Shown here: positions 10,306-17,937 of the stretch, in pieces
Numbering within the stretch: position 1 is the stretch's first letter
Layout: the number at the start of each line of letters is the position of its first letter
From: Maribacter cobaltidurans
GTDB lineage: Bacteria > Bacteroidota > Bacteroidia > Flavobacteriales > Flavobacteriaceae
Length of the DNA stretch: 64,000 bases
Reading direction: 5' to 3'
NCBI RefSeq assembly: GCF_002269385.1
Contig: NZ_CP022957.1
Coordinates: 2,905,001-2,969,000 of the forward strand
Position numbers and translations under genes: made by a program
Notes under the pieces: model-generated
What the model was told of the DNA's origin: nothing
Databases searched by the model: none
What the model saw: the letters and a program-made list of their open reading frames with translations, nothing else

Positions 10306-10307
10306 CA
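10264..10307 (+). repeat. attL: 44-bp direct repeat in tRNA-Val
   Basis: Runs from the anticodon loop (CTTACAA) to two bases past the discriminator base. It is identical over 44 bases to 31257-31300 and differs on both flanks, marking the crossover segment. Confidence 0.93.
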
Positions 10308-10317
10308 TAGTAAAGAT

Positions 10318-10351
10318 AAGGCTTCGCAGCAATGCGGGGCCTTTCTTTTTT
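10318..10351 (+). terminator. Island-borne terminator behind tRNA-Val(TAC)
   Basis: AAGGC ... GCCTT arms (10318-10322, 10339-10343) with inner pairing CGCA/TGCG, followed by a T-rich run to 10351. It lies just inside attL and appears to replace the tRNA's original terminator, now displaced to 31309-31340. Confidence 0.65.
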
Positions 10352-10355
10352 GGCA

Positions 10356-10380
10356 GGGGTGAAACAAGGGTGAAACAAAT
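10356..10380 (+). repeat. Putative integrase arm-site repeat, left copy
   Basis: Two tandem GGTGAAACA boxes (GGGGTGAAACA then GGGTGAAACAAAT). The same double box, in the same orientation, recurs at 15575-15599 and 31121-31145, each close to an island end, as expected of recombinase arm-binding sites. Confidence 0.55.
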
Positions 10381-10428
10381 GTTCTTTGCATATATCTTCC
10401 TATCTTCATACGCAGCTTTCATGCGGTT

Positions 10429-11169
10429 ATGAAATCGTCCTTTAAAAATACAATTCTTTTGCTTTTCCAGCGAATCGACAAAGCAGTTTTCGATGTGTAT
10501 CGGAAAAATTTACGGATGCGTTCTATGGAAATTCCGAGATGGGTGCTGTTTGTTTTGATAACATTTACTTTTGCCCTTATTATTTTTACCCTATTTGTTC
10601 CATTATTTCAATCTGAAATAGAGTTCTTCTTTTATGTTGGTTTAATTGCCGTCATAATCACGACTTTGTTTTATTTGATTGTCTTAAAGGCTTTTGTATC
10701 TCACCTACTAATATATAAGAATCCATATTCTATTCAACAACGTCAAGAAGTTCTTATTCCCTCAGAGAAACAGCTGCCTTTCCGTTTTGTTGATTTCGTC
10801 AATCGAATAAACAGTAATAGCTCTAGAATTTTCCGAGATTACCTTAGCACAAGCGAGAATGATTTCAAACAGCTTTTAATTGGTGGGAATCTTATCGAAA
10901 AAATAATCTGGCTACCGCTTACGGATAGAAAACTCCCTAACTTTAGGCTTTTTTTTGAGTTTCTGAACCATATCACGGAAGAAAACCTGGAAGGATACTA
11001 TGGGGAAAATCTTTTGTGTCTTTGCCAGTTTATCACCAACAATTTTAAGTCAAGGGACAAAGATTGGACGGTAAAGCAACTTCAAAAGGCACATTCGGGT
11101 TGGAAAAACTGCAGTCCCAAAAGACGTATGGATCTTAAAATCGACATTGAAAACCATTTTGTCCATTAG
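10429..11169 (+). CDS. Hypothetical membrane protein at island left edge
   Basis: A 246-residue protein that I do not recognise. The N-terminal 35 residues are basic and amphipathic. Two strong membrane helices follow at about 39-60 (WVLFVLITFTFALIIFTLFV) and 66-90 (FFFYVGLIAVIITTLFYLIV), then a soluble domain of about 150 residues. It is the first gene inside attL. Its last 25 residues are basic. In related mobilizable elements the position next to att often carries cargo, so a host-interaction or defence role is possible, but nothing in the sequence shows it. Confidence 0.6.
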   Translation: MKSSFKNTILLLFQRIDKAVFDVYRKNLRMRSMEIPRWVLFVLITFTFALIIFTLFVPLFQSEIEFFFYVGLIAVIITTLFYLIVLKAFVSHLLIYKNPYSIQQRQEVLIPSEKQLPFRFVDFVNRINSNSSRIFRDYLSTSENDFKQLLIGGNLIEKIIWLPLTDRKLPNFRLFFEFLNHITEENLEGYYGENLLCLCQFITNNFKSRDKDWTVKQLQKAHSGWKNCSPKRRMDLKIDIENHFVH

Positions 11170-11317
11170 GGCAACCCACAAAATGAAAAGGAAAGCAGCG
11201 AAAAGCGGCGGAAGTCTTTCCTTTACTTGATTACAAAGGGAGTCCTACCCAAATTGCTTTCAAATAGTTCCATGGGCTACTCATGGAAAAAGAGTGAAAA
11301 CTTAATTTGAAAGCATT

Positions 11318-11629
11318 ATGGACAAACAAAATTCTTCCCTTGTAAAATTACTCCTTGAAAAGATCGACCATCTCGATGAAGCTGCCCTGGTCAAGAAAAA
11401 GGTCTTCAACGTTGCGAACTTACAGATGTACACTGGTTGGAGCCTTTCCAAGATCTATAAGCTCACATCCGCAAGGTTGATTCCCTTTTCAAAGCCTACC
11501 AACGGGTCCCTGTTTTTTGAACGAGAGAAAATTGAGGAATGGCTACTTCAAAACCCTTCTTATACCGAAACCGAACTCGAAGAAAAAGTAAATACCCATT
11601 TGAAAAAACACCGTCTCGAGAATTCATAA
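11318..11629 (+). CDS. Helix-turn-helix DNA-binding protein (excisionase-like)
   Basis: A 103-residue protein with a winged-helix/MerR-like N-terminal motif: VFNVANLQMYTGWSLSKIYKLTSARLIPFSKP (split), followed by an EREKIEEWLL segment. This is the pattern of the HTH_17/excisionase domain common in Bacteroidota mobile elements. It may direct excision by bending DNA at the att ends or regulate the following replication/mobilization genes. It lies 9 bases before the next gene in the same direction. Confidence 0.75.
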   Translation: MDKQNSSLVKLLLEKIDHLDEAALVKKKVFNVANLQMYTGWSLSKIYKLTSARLIPFSKPTNGSLFFEREKIEEWLLQNPSYTETELEEKVNTHLKKHRLENS

Positions 11630-11638
11630 GAGAGCACT

Positions 11639-12091
11639 ATGAAAGTCATCGATAGAAATTTTCAGGGTATATGGATTCCTAAACAGATCTATTTGAATAC
11701 CGAGGTCAATTGGTATGCCAAAATCCTATTTCTGGAAATACATAGCTTTACGGAGCATGGCAAGGAGTGTTATATGTCCAACAAATACATTTCCTCCTTT
11801 CTCAAAATCTCAGAAAGACAGGTATCTAGATATATATCGGAACTAAAGGCTTTGGGATGGATCGAGGAAACGTCTTTTGACGGGAGAAAGAGATATCTAA
11901 GAAGTAAGCTCCAATTCAGTTTTCGAACGGTCGATTCTGACTTGACAATTCTGTCTAGACAGCATCGAAAGGATTATCGCAACTGCATTGACAAAAATGA
12001 CCACCATAATAAACCAATTACAGAACAACATAAAAAATCAAATACTTCTTTAAAAAGAAAAATCGAAGATAGAAGTCAAATATTGGAATAG
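11639..12091 (+). CDS. Helix-turn-helix protein, replication-initiator-like
   Basis: A 150-residue protein. Residues 1-50 (FQGIWIPKQIYLNTEVNWYAKILFLEIHSF, split) and the winged-helix segment MSNKYISSFLKISERQVSRYISELKALGWI at about 45-75 match the HTH_36 type found in plasmid and element replication regulators. The C-terminus is basic and polar. It is followed after 5 bases by the ATPase gene, so the two probably work together in element replication or its control. A pure transcription regulator is the main alternative. Confidence 0.65.
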   Translation: MKVIDRNFQGIWIPKQIYLNTEVNWYAKILFLEIHSFTEHGKECYMSNKYISSFLKISERQVSRYISELKALGWIEETSFDGRKRYLRSKLQFSFRTVDSDLTILSRQHRKDYRNCIDKNDHHNKPITEQHKKSNTSLKRKIEDRSQILE

Positions 12092-12096
12092 CAGGT

Positions 12097-12759
12097 ATGA
12101 AAAGGGAAATAGAAGGGCTTATGAAAAAAGGAGAGGAAATAAAAGGACCGCTATGCGATCCTGATAGTTTCAAAAAAGCTTTTTTCAAAATGGCACAGGT
12201 ATTTTATGCCAATACAAATTTGGACTTTGAGGTGGATAGTTCAAACAAAAGTTTCTTGCAACACTTCTGCAAATATTGGAACCGGGACAAGGCTTTTGAG
12301 CTTTTGGAAAACATCTCTTTGAGAAAAGGACTATTGGTATTTGGTTCGTACGGGACGGGGAAGACCTCAAGTTTTCAGATTATCCAAAATATGGCCAAAT
12401 ATTATCAAGTGAATGAGTTATGGTTCCCAACCATTTCTACCCAGGAGGTAGTCGCCAAGTTTAACCTGGAAAAGAACAAAGAGGAAGTGATACAATATTA
12501 TTCTAAGGGCGTATTTCTGTTCGATGACCTAGGAGCTGAAATGGAAGGGAACAACATCTTTCAATATGGCAAGGAAGAGGTGTTCGTGCGGATCCTACTG
12601 AATAGGTATCGCAATTTTGAACGTTTGGGTACCAAGACGCATATCACCACGAATCTAAACCTTAGTCAAATTGAACAGCGGTATGGCAAACAGCTGGTAG
12701 ACCGTTTTATTAAAATGTTCAATCTGTTAAAATTGGACGGACCGAGCAGGAGAAAATGA
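12097..12759 (+). CDS. DnaC/IstB-like AAA+ ATPase
   Basis: A 220-residue P-loop ATPase. Walker A is GSYGTGKT at residues 83-90, and Walker B is VFLFDDLGAE near 145. A sensor-like ITTNLNLSQIEQRYGKQLVDR segment is split across residues about 190-210. The arrangement is that of DnaC-type helicase loaders encoded by plasmids and transposons. With the preceding HTH gene it suggests that the left module can start replication after excision. It is shorter than chromosomal DnaC and lacks its N-terminal helicase-binding domain in recognisable form. Confidence 0.72.
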   Translation: MKREIEGLMKKGEEIKGPLCDPDSFKKAFFKMAQVFYANTNLDFEVDSSNKSFLQHFCKYWNRDKAFELLENISLRKGLLVFGSYGTGKTSSFQIIQNMAKYYQVNELWFPTISTQEVVAKFNLEKNKEEVIQYYSKGVFLFDDLGAEMEGNNIFQYGKEEVFVRILLNRYRNFERLGTKTHITTNLNLSQIEQRYGKQLVDRFIKMFNLLKLDGPSRRK

Positions 12760-12835
12760 TAGTGAAAGGGAATATGGAATTTGCTTTGAATTTTAGCCTT
12801 TGCTTATTGAACGAAACAAGGTATTCCTTATTGAA

Positions 12836-12877
12836 GTAAAACGAAGAAAAGGAATAGTAAAACGAAGAAAAGGAATA
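12836..12877 (+). repeat. Two perfect tandem 21-bp repeats
   Basis: The unit begins GTAAAACGAAG and ends AAAAGGAATA; copies are at 12836-12856 and 12857-12877 with no mismatch. They sit between the replication and mobilization genes, a typical place for iterons or relaxosome-protein sites. Confidence 0.75.
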
Positions 12878-12885
12878 GCAAGAGG

Positions 12886-13096
12886 GTGATGCGCAGATTG
12901 CGCCATCACGGTCGTTTTCGGGTCTTCAACACGTTGAAAACCAGTTTGTTGTGTTGGTTTTGAAGAACCGTGTAAAATCAGGGGCTACAGTAGACTTTTC
13001 CGAAATCTACAGTAAACCCTTTGGGAAGCCCTGTAAACACTGGAAATTTTTAGCGAAAAAGTTGTCGCAAGTTAACGGAAAAACAAAATTCGGCCT
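12886..13096. other. Candidate oriT region upstream of btgA
   Basis: Non-coding stretch immediately before the mobilization genes. A GC-rich hairpin, GTGATGCGCA-gat-TGCGCCATCAC (12886-12909, one bulge), is followed by a second inverted repeat around 12928-12966 (CTTCAA ... TTGAAG outside, AAAACCA ... TGGTTTT inside). Then comes a CTACAGTA direct repeat pair near 12990-13015. Hairpins plus direct repeats next to the relaxosome genes are what oriT regions look like. The nic site cannot be identified from sequence alone. Confidence 0.45.
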
Positions 13097-13657
13097 ATGG
13101 AAAAGCAATCAAAAGATGTCAGGACAAAGAAGGGAACCGGTGGTTATTCCAACATCACCGTAAAGAAGGAAACGGCCGTACGCTTTCGAACCTATTCCAA
13201 AAAGTTCAACAAATGCCATAGCGAGGTATTGGACAGAATTTTGGGCTATTTCAAGGAGAACGACCTTGACCCTTTTGGAGAAGGAACAAAGATCGTGGTC
13301 GATAATATCAAAAAGCTGGAAACAAAGATGATGAAGAAATTCGATAGGATCATCGCCATAATCAAGAACATGGAAAAGACCAGTATCAGGCCCACCTATG
13401 AAATGGTGCTCATCTTTTATGAGGCCTATGTAAAAGATGGTAGGAAGCCCAAGCCTAAACCCGTCAAGATACAGGAAGAGCGAAAGGATTTTTTGGAGCC
13501 AAGAAACACCGTTCCGAAAACGGAACATGAAAGAATGCTGAAAGAATTCAAAGAATATAAAAAACGTTGCAATGAAATCCTCAACAAGGTGGAAAAGGTG
13601 GAACCTATGATGGGAAAGCCGTATCTAAAGATCAATATGGGCATCGGGGGATTTTGA
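13097..13657 (+). CDS. BfmA/BtgA-type mobilization accessory protein
   Basis: A 186-residue protein whose N-terminus (GTGGYSNITVKKETAVRFRT and SEVLDRILGYFKENDLDPFG, split) resembles the ribbon-helix-helix-like start of the BfmA/BtgA mobilization family of Bacteroidota transposons. Family members bind oriT and help the relaxase. A coiled-coil-like middle (KKLETKMMKKFDRIIAIIKNM) and a basic C-terminal half follow. It lies 30 bases before the BtgB-like gene and directly behind the candidate oriT. Codon use here is visibly more GC-rich than in the right half of the island. Confidence 0.75.
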   Translation: MEKQSKDVRTKKGTGGYSNITVKKETAVRFRTYSKKFNKCHSEVLDRILGYFKENDLDPFGEGTKIVVDNIKKLETKMMKKFDRIIAIIKNMEKTSIRPTYEMVLIFYEAYVKDGRKPKPKPVKIQEERKDFLEPRNTVPKTEHERMLKEFKEYKKRCNEILNKVEKVEPMMGKPYLKINMGIGGF

Positions 13658-13687
13658 AAGCCTGAAACACCGATCAAGATAACGCTT

Positions 13688-14656
13688 ATGTACCTAACCA
13701 TCTCGGCACAGAAAATGGGCAGTACCTACAACTCCAGTGTAGGGAACTATGTGGACTATCTGGAAAAGGAGAACCAAGAAAGGATGCCCGAACTCAGGGA
13801 GAAATTCTTTGACCGGGACAACGACAGCGTAAGCCCTCAAACGGTCATCGATGAAATAGATGCCAATACGGCCAAACTGAGACAGAAGGACCCGAAATTC
13901 TACTCCATAGTGGTCAGCCCGAACCAAAGGGAACTGAAGGCCATAGGCAATGACCAAAACTTGCTTAGGGAATATACAACGAAGCTCATGGAGGACTATG
14001 CCAGGATAGAACATGAACGCACCTATCGGGGCCTTGACAGAAAGGTACAGGAGAATGCATCCTATCGTAGGGAGATAGCAAGGCTCAGGAACGAGATACG
14101 GAAAGTGGAACGGGGCGAGTCCATCGGCAATGTCAAAGAACTCGAAAAAAGAATCAAAGAGCAAGAAAGAATGGCCCCGCACAAACAGAACGGGCAACTG
14201 GTGGCCGCAGGGATGCAAAAAGAGGGGCCTCAGACCCATATCCATATCATCGTCAGTAGAAGGGACGTAACAAACACTTATACGCTTTCCCCAATGGCCA
14301 AACATAGGGCGTCCGAAGTAGAACTGAACGGAAAGACGGTCAAGAGAGGCTTTGATAGGGACAGCTTTTACCAAGCGGCCGAAAAGACCTTTGACAGGAC
14401 AACTGGGTTCAAACGGAACTATGTGGAATCCTATGTTGGGAGAAAGGCCCATGCCAAGGAACCGGGAAAGTTCTTTGCAAAGGTGATGGGACTGCCCACC
14501 AAGGAAAAGGACATGGCCTTTAAACTACTTAAAACGATGGGTGTAAAGGCTCCCAGTATACCGACCAATAAAGTGCAGATGGCTGCCAAGATCATCAAGG
14601 CACTTGGAAGGGGTATTGATAAAGCAAGGGGCACAGGGGAGGAGATGGGGTACTGA
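13688..14656 (+). CDS. BtgB-type (DUF5712) mobilization protein/relaxase
   Basis: A 322-residue protein of the BtgB/DUF5712 mobilization family. Tyrosines near the N-terminus (MGSTYNSSVGNYVDYLEKEN) are candidate nicking residues. The metal-binding relaxase motif is visible as THIHIIVSRRD with His184 and His186. A charged helical region lies around residues 120-165. The protein is expected to nick oriT with its BtgA partner and lead single-stranded transfer through a helper conjugation apparatus. No coupling protein is encoded nearby. The relaxase role is inferred from the HxH motif and family. Confidence 0.78.
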   Translation: MYLTISAQKMGSTYNSSVGNYVDYLEKENQERMPELREKFFDRDNDSVSPQTVIDEIDANTAKLRQKDPKFYSIVVSPNQRELKAIGNDQNLLREYTTKLMEDYARIEHERTYRGLDRKVQENASYRREIARLRNEIRKVERGESIGNVKELEKRIKEQERMAPHKQNGQLVAAGMQKEGPQTHIHIIVSRRDVTNTYTLSPMAKHRASEVELNGKTVKRGFDRDSFYQAAEKTFDRTTGFKRNYVESYVGRKAHAKEPGKFFAKVMGLPTKEKDMAFKLLKTMGVKAPSIPTNKVQMAAKIIKALGRGIDKARGTGEEMGY

Positions 14657-14678
14657 GATCCAAAAAGTAGGTTGCGCC

Positions 14679-14732
14679 CTATCGGGTTTTTGCTTTACGC
14701 TTATCTATCGGAACACTACAAAAACCCGACAG
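14679..14732. repeat. Long inverted repeat downstream of btgB
   Basis: CTATCGGGTTTTTG (14679-14692) pairs with CAAAAACCCGACAG (14719-14732) at 13 of 14 positions around a 26-base loop. It begins 22 bases after the btgB stop. It could be a terminator-like structure, though the T run is inside the arm, or a single-strand origin. Confidence 0.55.
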
Positions 14733-15291
14733 GATCCATGCGCAAAAGTTGGGGTAAGAATTTGGGACGCTTGGAGTGCAAAACTCGGTTTTTGCCCGCC
14801 TTAATTTTGAAAATAAAAGAGTCAGTTGCCCGTGAAGGATTATTTCTTGTCCAACAGTTTTGCAAATACGAAACCTTGTCCTTTTTGATCTGAACATGAC
14901 TTTTGTAAAGCTGTACAACGTATTAATCCCATGGATTGAAAGTGTCGTTTTCAAGACATATTAAACTTATCTCTCTTTATCCCAGAGGCTGCCAAAAGTG
15001 GTCTCTTTTAGTAGTCTCATTAATTGATTTTTTAAAGGAGGGGTATAATTATATTTTTAGTCATTAGTTTGGCTTAGACAACACCTTCAGCATTTATTTT
15101 TTTTATTCAGCAAGCTACATTCACCCCAAAATAAAAGCTTCTGGTTACGTACAATACAAGTTGTGATGGCTAGTACCTAAGACAATTTCAAAAAATAATT
15201 AATTACAACCTGTATTTGTTGCCAATGTTTAATCTCAGGTTAAATAACCTGCTATTGCATAGAAAAGTGAAATAATATGTTCCTATATCCA
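14733..15291. other. Non-coding stretch before integrase remnant
   Basis: No convincing gene. A short hairpin GCAAAA-ctcggt-TTTTGC lies near 14777-14794. The remainder is AT-rich, and the last 40 bases already resemble the 3' flank of the main integrase (compare 15251-15291 with 29855-29896). Confidence 0.4.
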
Positions 15292-15562
15292 TTACCGTAG
15301 CAAGATCTCCACAACCTCATCCAAAATCTGTACACCAAACTCTCGGGCACACGCCTTAATAGTTAATACACTATGGTTACCAAGCGCATCTCCAATTACA
15401 TCAATTCCAACCCCTTTCTCGCACAGGCATATGGCAAAACTATGTCTTGCAACATAGCTAGTTACATTTTTGGTTATACCTATTTTGTCTGCCAGTATTT
15501 GTAAAACAATAGAATGTTCGACCTCGGCATTTGATTTGTTCTTCAATTTTAATACTTACCAT
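15292..15562 (-). pseudogene. Decayed tyrosine recombinase (internal deletion)
   Basis: A second copy of the island integrase, reduced to its first ~27 and last ~65 codons. The start MVSIKI at 15562 corresponds to 31107 of the main copy. A 5-base deletion soon after shifts the frame. About 0.9 kb is then missing, with the join at AAATACTG, which occurs at both deletion points in the main copy. The remaining C-terminus (ITKNVTSYVARHSFA) is clear, but the active-site Tyr is Cys (KACAREF for KAYVREF) and the LGHQS His is Asn. It cannot be active. Its 3' flank (15251-15291) and 5' flank to about 15713, including the arm-type repeat, are also conserved with the main copy. This is therefore the right end of an older or separate element. 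Confidence 0.85.
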
Positions 15563-15911
15563 GCTTTTTTTTAAGGGGTGAAGTATAGGTGAAACAAATC
15601 CCGCCCGTTTTGAAAGCGCATGAAAACAAGCAAAAGCAAAAGTCCAATAAAAAAGGGTTTCCAGAGATTGAAAAAAATGAAAGTTAATGAGAAGACAAAT
15701 ATTCACATTAAGGCAAGTTAGTTTATAATTTTGAGTTGATCAAGTTCTGAATAACTTCTGATTACTTTGTCGTTGATTTGTACAAATTGTTTAAAATTAT
15801 TTGGTCTTTACCTAAGACACGGAAATTAAATCAGATAGGATATGTTAAAGAACACTGTTTAGTAGCTCATAATTAATTGAGGTAATACTTGCCAGAAATT
15901 ACCATGGTTTT
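15563..15911. other. Junction between the two island modules
   Basis: Up to about 15713 this matches the upstream flank of the main integrase (31108-31255), including the double GGTGAAAC box. Where the main copy enters the 44-bp att core, this copy reads CACATTAAGGCAAG and no core is recognisable. From there to 15911 the sequence is AT-rich with no gene seen. Confidence 0.6.
15575..15599 (+). repeat. Putative integrase arm-site repeat, internal copy
   Basis: GGGGTGAAGTATAGGTGAAA followed by CAAAT; differs by two bases from the right-end copy at 31121-31145. It marks the former end of the left module. Confidence 0.5.
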
Positions 15912-16505
15912 TCAAGCTAATTTTTTAGGTGAGGCTCCAAAAATAAGCATAAGAATGGTCTCGTATTTATCATCAAGCCTTTCTTTAAGAATTTTGAAGG
16001 CTTTCGTAATTTGAGCTTCCACGGTTTTAACGGAGATATTTAAGAATTTGGATATTTCTTGGTTTGTGAGACCTTCTTTTTTGCTTAAAATGAAAATCTT
16101 TTGACATTTCGGAGGAAGCTTTCCTACTTCCCTATTTACAATTCCAATCATCTTTTGTAACATACTCGCATCCGCATTTTCAACGACTTCAATTGACGAT
16201 TCAACGTATTTTTGGTGCAAGAGCATCATGGACTTGTTTTTTTGATAGGCATTTATAAATTCATTGTAAACGGATTTGTAAAGAAAACTTTGAATAGAGA
16301 ATTGCGAGTTCAATTTTTTTCTGGATTTCCAAGTTTTCAAAAAGACGTTTTGGACTATATCCTGTGCCATGGCCGAATCATGAACAAGAGTCAGAGCATA
16401 TGCATTGAGTTGTCTATGATATGTGTTTAATAGAAAAATGTAGGCTTTTTCCTCCCCTAAAATAAGATTTTCTATCAAGACTTTATTGTCAGTGAAATCC
16501 ATCAT
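15912..16505 (-). CDS. ECF RNA polymerase sigma factor, FecI-like
   Basis: A 197-residue extracytoplasmic-function sigma factor. Region 2 is at about residues 20-90 (AQDIVQNVFLKTWKSRKKL), and region 4 with its helix-turn-helix is at about 135-185 (LPPKCQKIFILSKKEGLTNQ, EISKFLNISVKTVEAQI). This is the Bacteroidota sigma-70 subfamily paired with FecR. It is divergent from fecR with 115 bases between. It is expected to activate the susC operon when the SusC STN domain signals through FecR. Confidence 0.92.
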   Translation of the reverse strand: MMDFTDNKVLIENLILGEEKAYIFLLNTYHRQLNAYALTLVHDSAMAQDIVQNVFLKTWKSRKKLNSQFSIQSFLYKSVYNEFINAYQKNKSMMLLHQKYVESSIEVVENADASMLQKMIGIVNREVGKLPPKCQKIFILSKKEGLTNQEISKFLNISVKTVEAQITKAFKILKERLDDKYETILMLIFGASPKKLA

Positions 16506-16620
16506 GTATAATTAATATTATAAATTAATATTGAAAAAATTAAGATAACCAAAAAAAAATTAATAAAAAGTTAGGGTATTATGAATTTGCCTTGTAATAC
16601 ATTAAAAGGCAAAGGTAAAA

Positions 16621-17784
16621 ATGGTTTCGAAGGAAATAGAAAAAAGTATAGTAAAGTACTTTACCCAATCCGCCGATATTGCCGATTTGGATTTACTAAA
16701 TGATTGGATTTCGCTGGAAGAAAACCAAATAATATTCAAAACTTACGTTAAAACAAATTTCGCAATAAACTTGGCAATGAATGACCCCGATTTAAAAATC
16801 ATTAAAGAAAAAATAATAAAAGAAATTAGGAAGGAAAAAAGAGGTGCTGTCCGGTTTAGATATATTTCTGTTGTTAAGTATGCCGCCATTGCTCTTGCAT
16901 TTTTAGGAATTAGTCTTTTTCTACAACGGTATGTTTTCGAAAACAAGGGCAATCAGCTAATTATACCTCGAAAGGATACCATCACACTTCAGTTGGGAAA
17001 TGGAGATATCGAAATTATTACCGAAGATGGCACGTCAAAGCTTATCAAGGCCCATGGAAAGGTGGTAGGTACGCAAAAGGGAAAACAGTTGGTATATAAG
17101 GATGACGGTACCGAAACAAAATTTATTTATAATACGCTTAGCGTTCCCAACGGCAAACGGTTTAATGTTGTCCTTTCCGATGGCACCAAGGTGTATTTGA
17201 ACTCAGGGAGCTCCATAACATATCCTGAAAGATTTGTACGTGATAGTGTTCGGCGCGTTTTCCTAAAGGGAGAGGCCTATTTTGAAGTTGCCCACAATGA
17301 CAAACATGAGTTTATAGTTAAAACAGAAGAACTAAATGTTAAAGTGTACGGTACTAAATTCAATATAACCAACTATCCCGAGGATGAAAATACAGAAATC
17401 GTACTACTTGAAGGCTCCGTAAGTCTACGACAATCAGGCAATGCTGAAATAAATCAATCGGAATTTTTTTTAATACCGGGTTATAAGGGAACTTTTAATA
17501 AATCTAACAAAAAAATAGTTGATACAAAAGTCAATACAGCCCTATATACTTCATGGATGGAAGGTAATTTGGTATTTAGAAATGCTGCTTTTGAAAAGAT
17601 TACCCAAAAATTAGAAAGACATTACAATGTTGTTATAATAAATAATAATGCCAAGTTGGCAACCGAAAAGTTCAACGCTACTATAGAAGTGGAGTATGAA
17701 ACCATTGAACAGGTCCTTAATTATTTCAACAAAGTATATCAGATAGAATTTAAAATAATAGAAAATAAAATTATAATAAATTAA
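16621..17784 (+). CDS. FecR-family anti-sigma factor
   Basis: A 387-residue inner-membrane anti-sigma factor. A cytoplasmic N-terminal domain of about 75 residues precedes one membrane helix near 85-102 (VVKYAAIALAFLGISLFLQR). The periplasmic FecR domain follows (SVPNGKRFNVVLSDGTKVYL, LNSGSSITYPERF, GEAYFEVAHND, GTKFNI). The C-terminal DUF4974-type domain is near 315-385 (AAFEKITQKLERHYNVVI). It should hold the divergent FecI sigma factor until the STN domain of the neighbouring SusC engages it. Confidence 0.93.
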   Translation: MVSKEIEKSIVKYFTQSADIADLDLLNDWISLEENQIIFKTYVKTNFAINLAMNDPDLKIIKEKIIKEIRKEKRGAVRFRYISVVKYAAIALAFLGISLFLQRYVFENKGNQLIIPRKDTITLQLGNGDIEIITEDGTSKLIKAHGKVVGTQKGKQLVYKDDGTETKFIYNTLSVPNGKRFNVVLSDGTKVYLNSGSSITYPERFVRDSVRRVFLKGEAYFEVAHNDKHEFIVKTEELNVKVYGTKFNITNYPEDENTEIVLLEGSVSLRQSGNAEINQSEFFLIPGYKGTFNKSNKKIVDTKVNTALYTSWMEGNLVFRNAAFEKITQKLERHYNVVIINNNAKLATEKFNATIEVEYETIEQVLNYFNKVYQIEFKIIENKIIIN

Positions 17785-17855
17785 ACGAGAGGCCTATGAA
17801 TATTACCCTTTAAGAGATTCAAATCATTTTCTCCCTAACAGAAAGTGAGTTAAAA

Positions 17856-17887
17856 AAATCGGAAAATGCGCTAACATTTCCCGATTT
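17856..17887. promoter_or_regulatory. Hairpin in the fecR-susC gap
   Basis: AAATCGGAAAATG-cgctaa-CATTTCCCGATTT pairs at 12 of 13 positions. It begins 71 bases after fecR and ends 50 bases before susC. There is no T run, so it is more likely a regulatory or mRNA-stabilising structure in the susC leader than a terminator. Confidence 0.5.
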
Positions 17888-17937
17888 GGTAAAGTGACCA
17901 AACAAGAACGAATAATCACTATTAAACATTCAAAATT

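Noticed and set aside
13694..14452. Open frame of 252 codons on the minus strand over btgB
   Set aside because: btgB on the plus strand has clear family motifs and GC-rich third positions, which commonly create long antisense frames.
14672..14893. Short frame of 73 codons downstream of btgB
   Set aside because: It overlaps the long inverted repeat, and no start signal or domain supports it.
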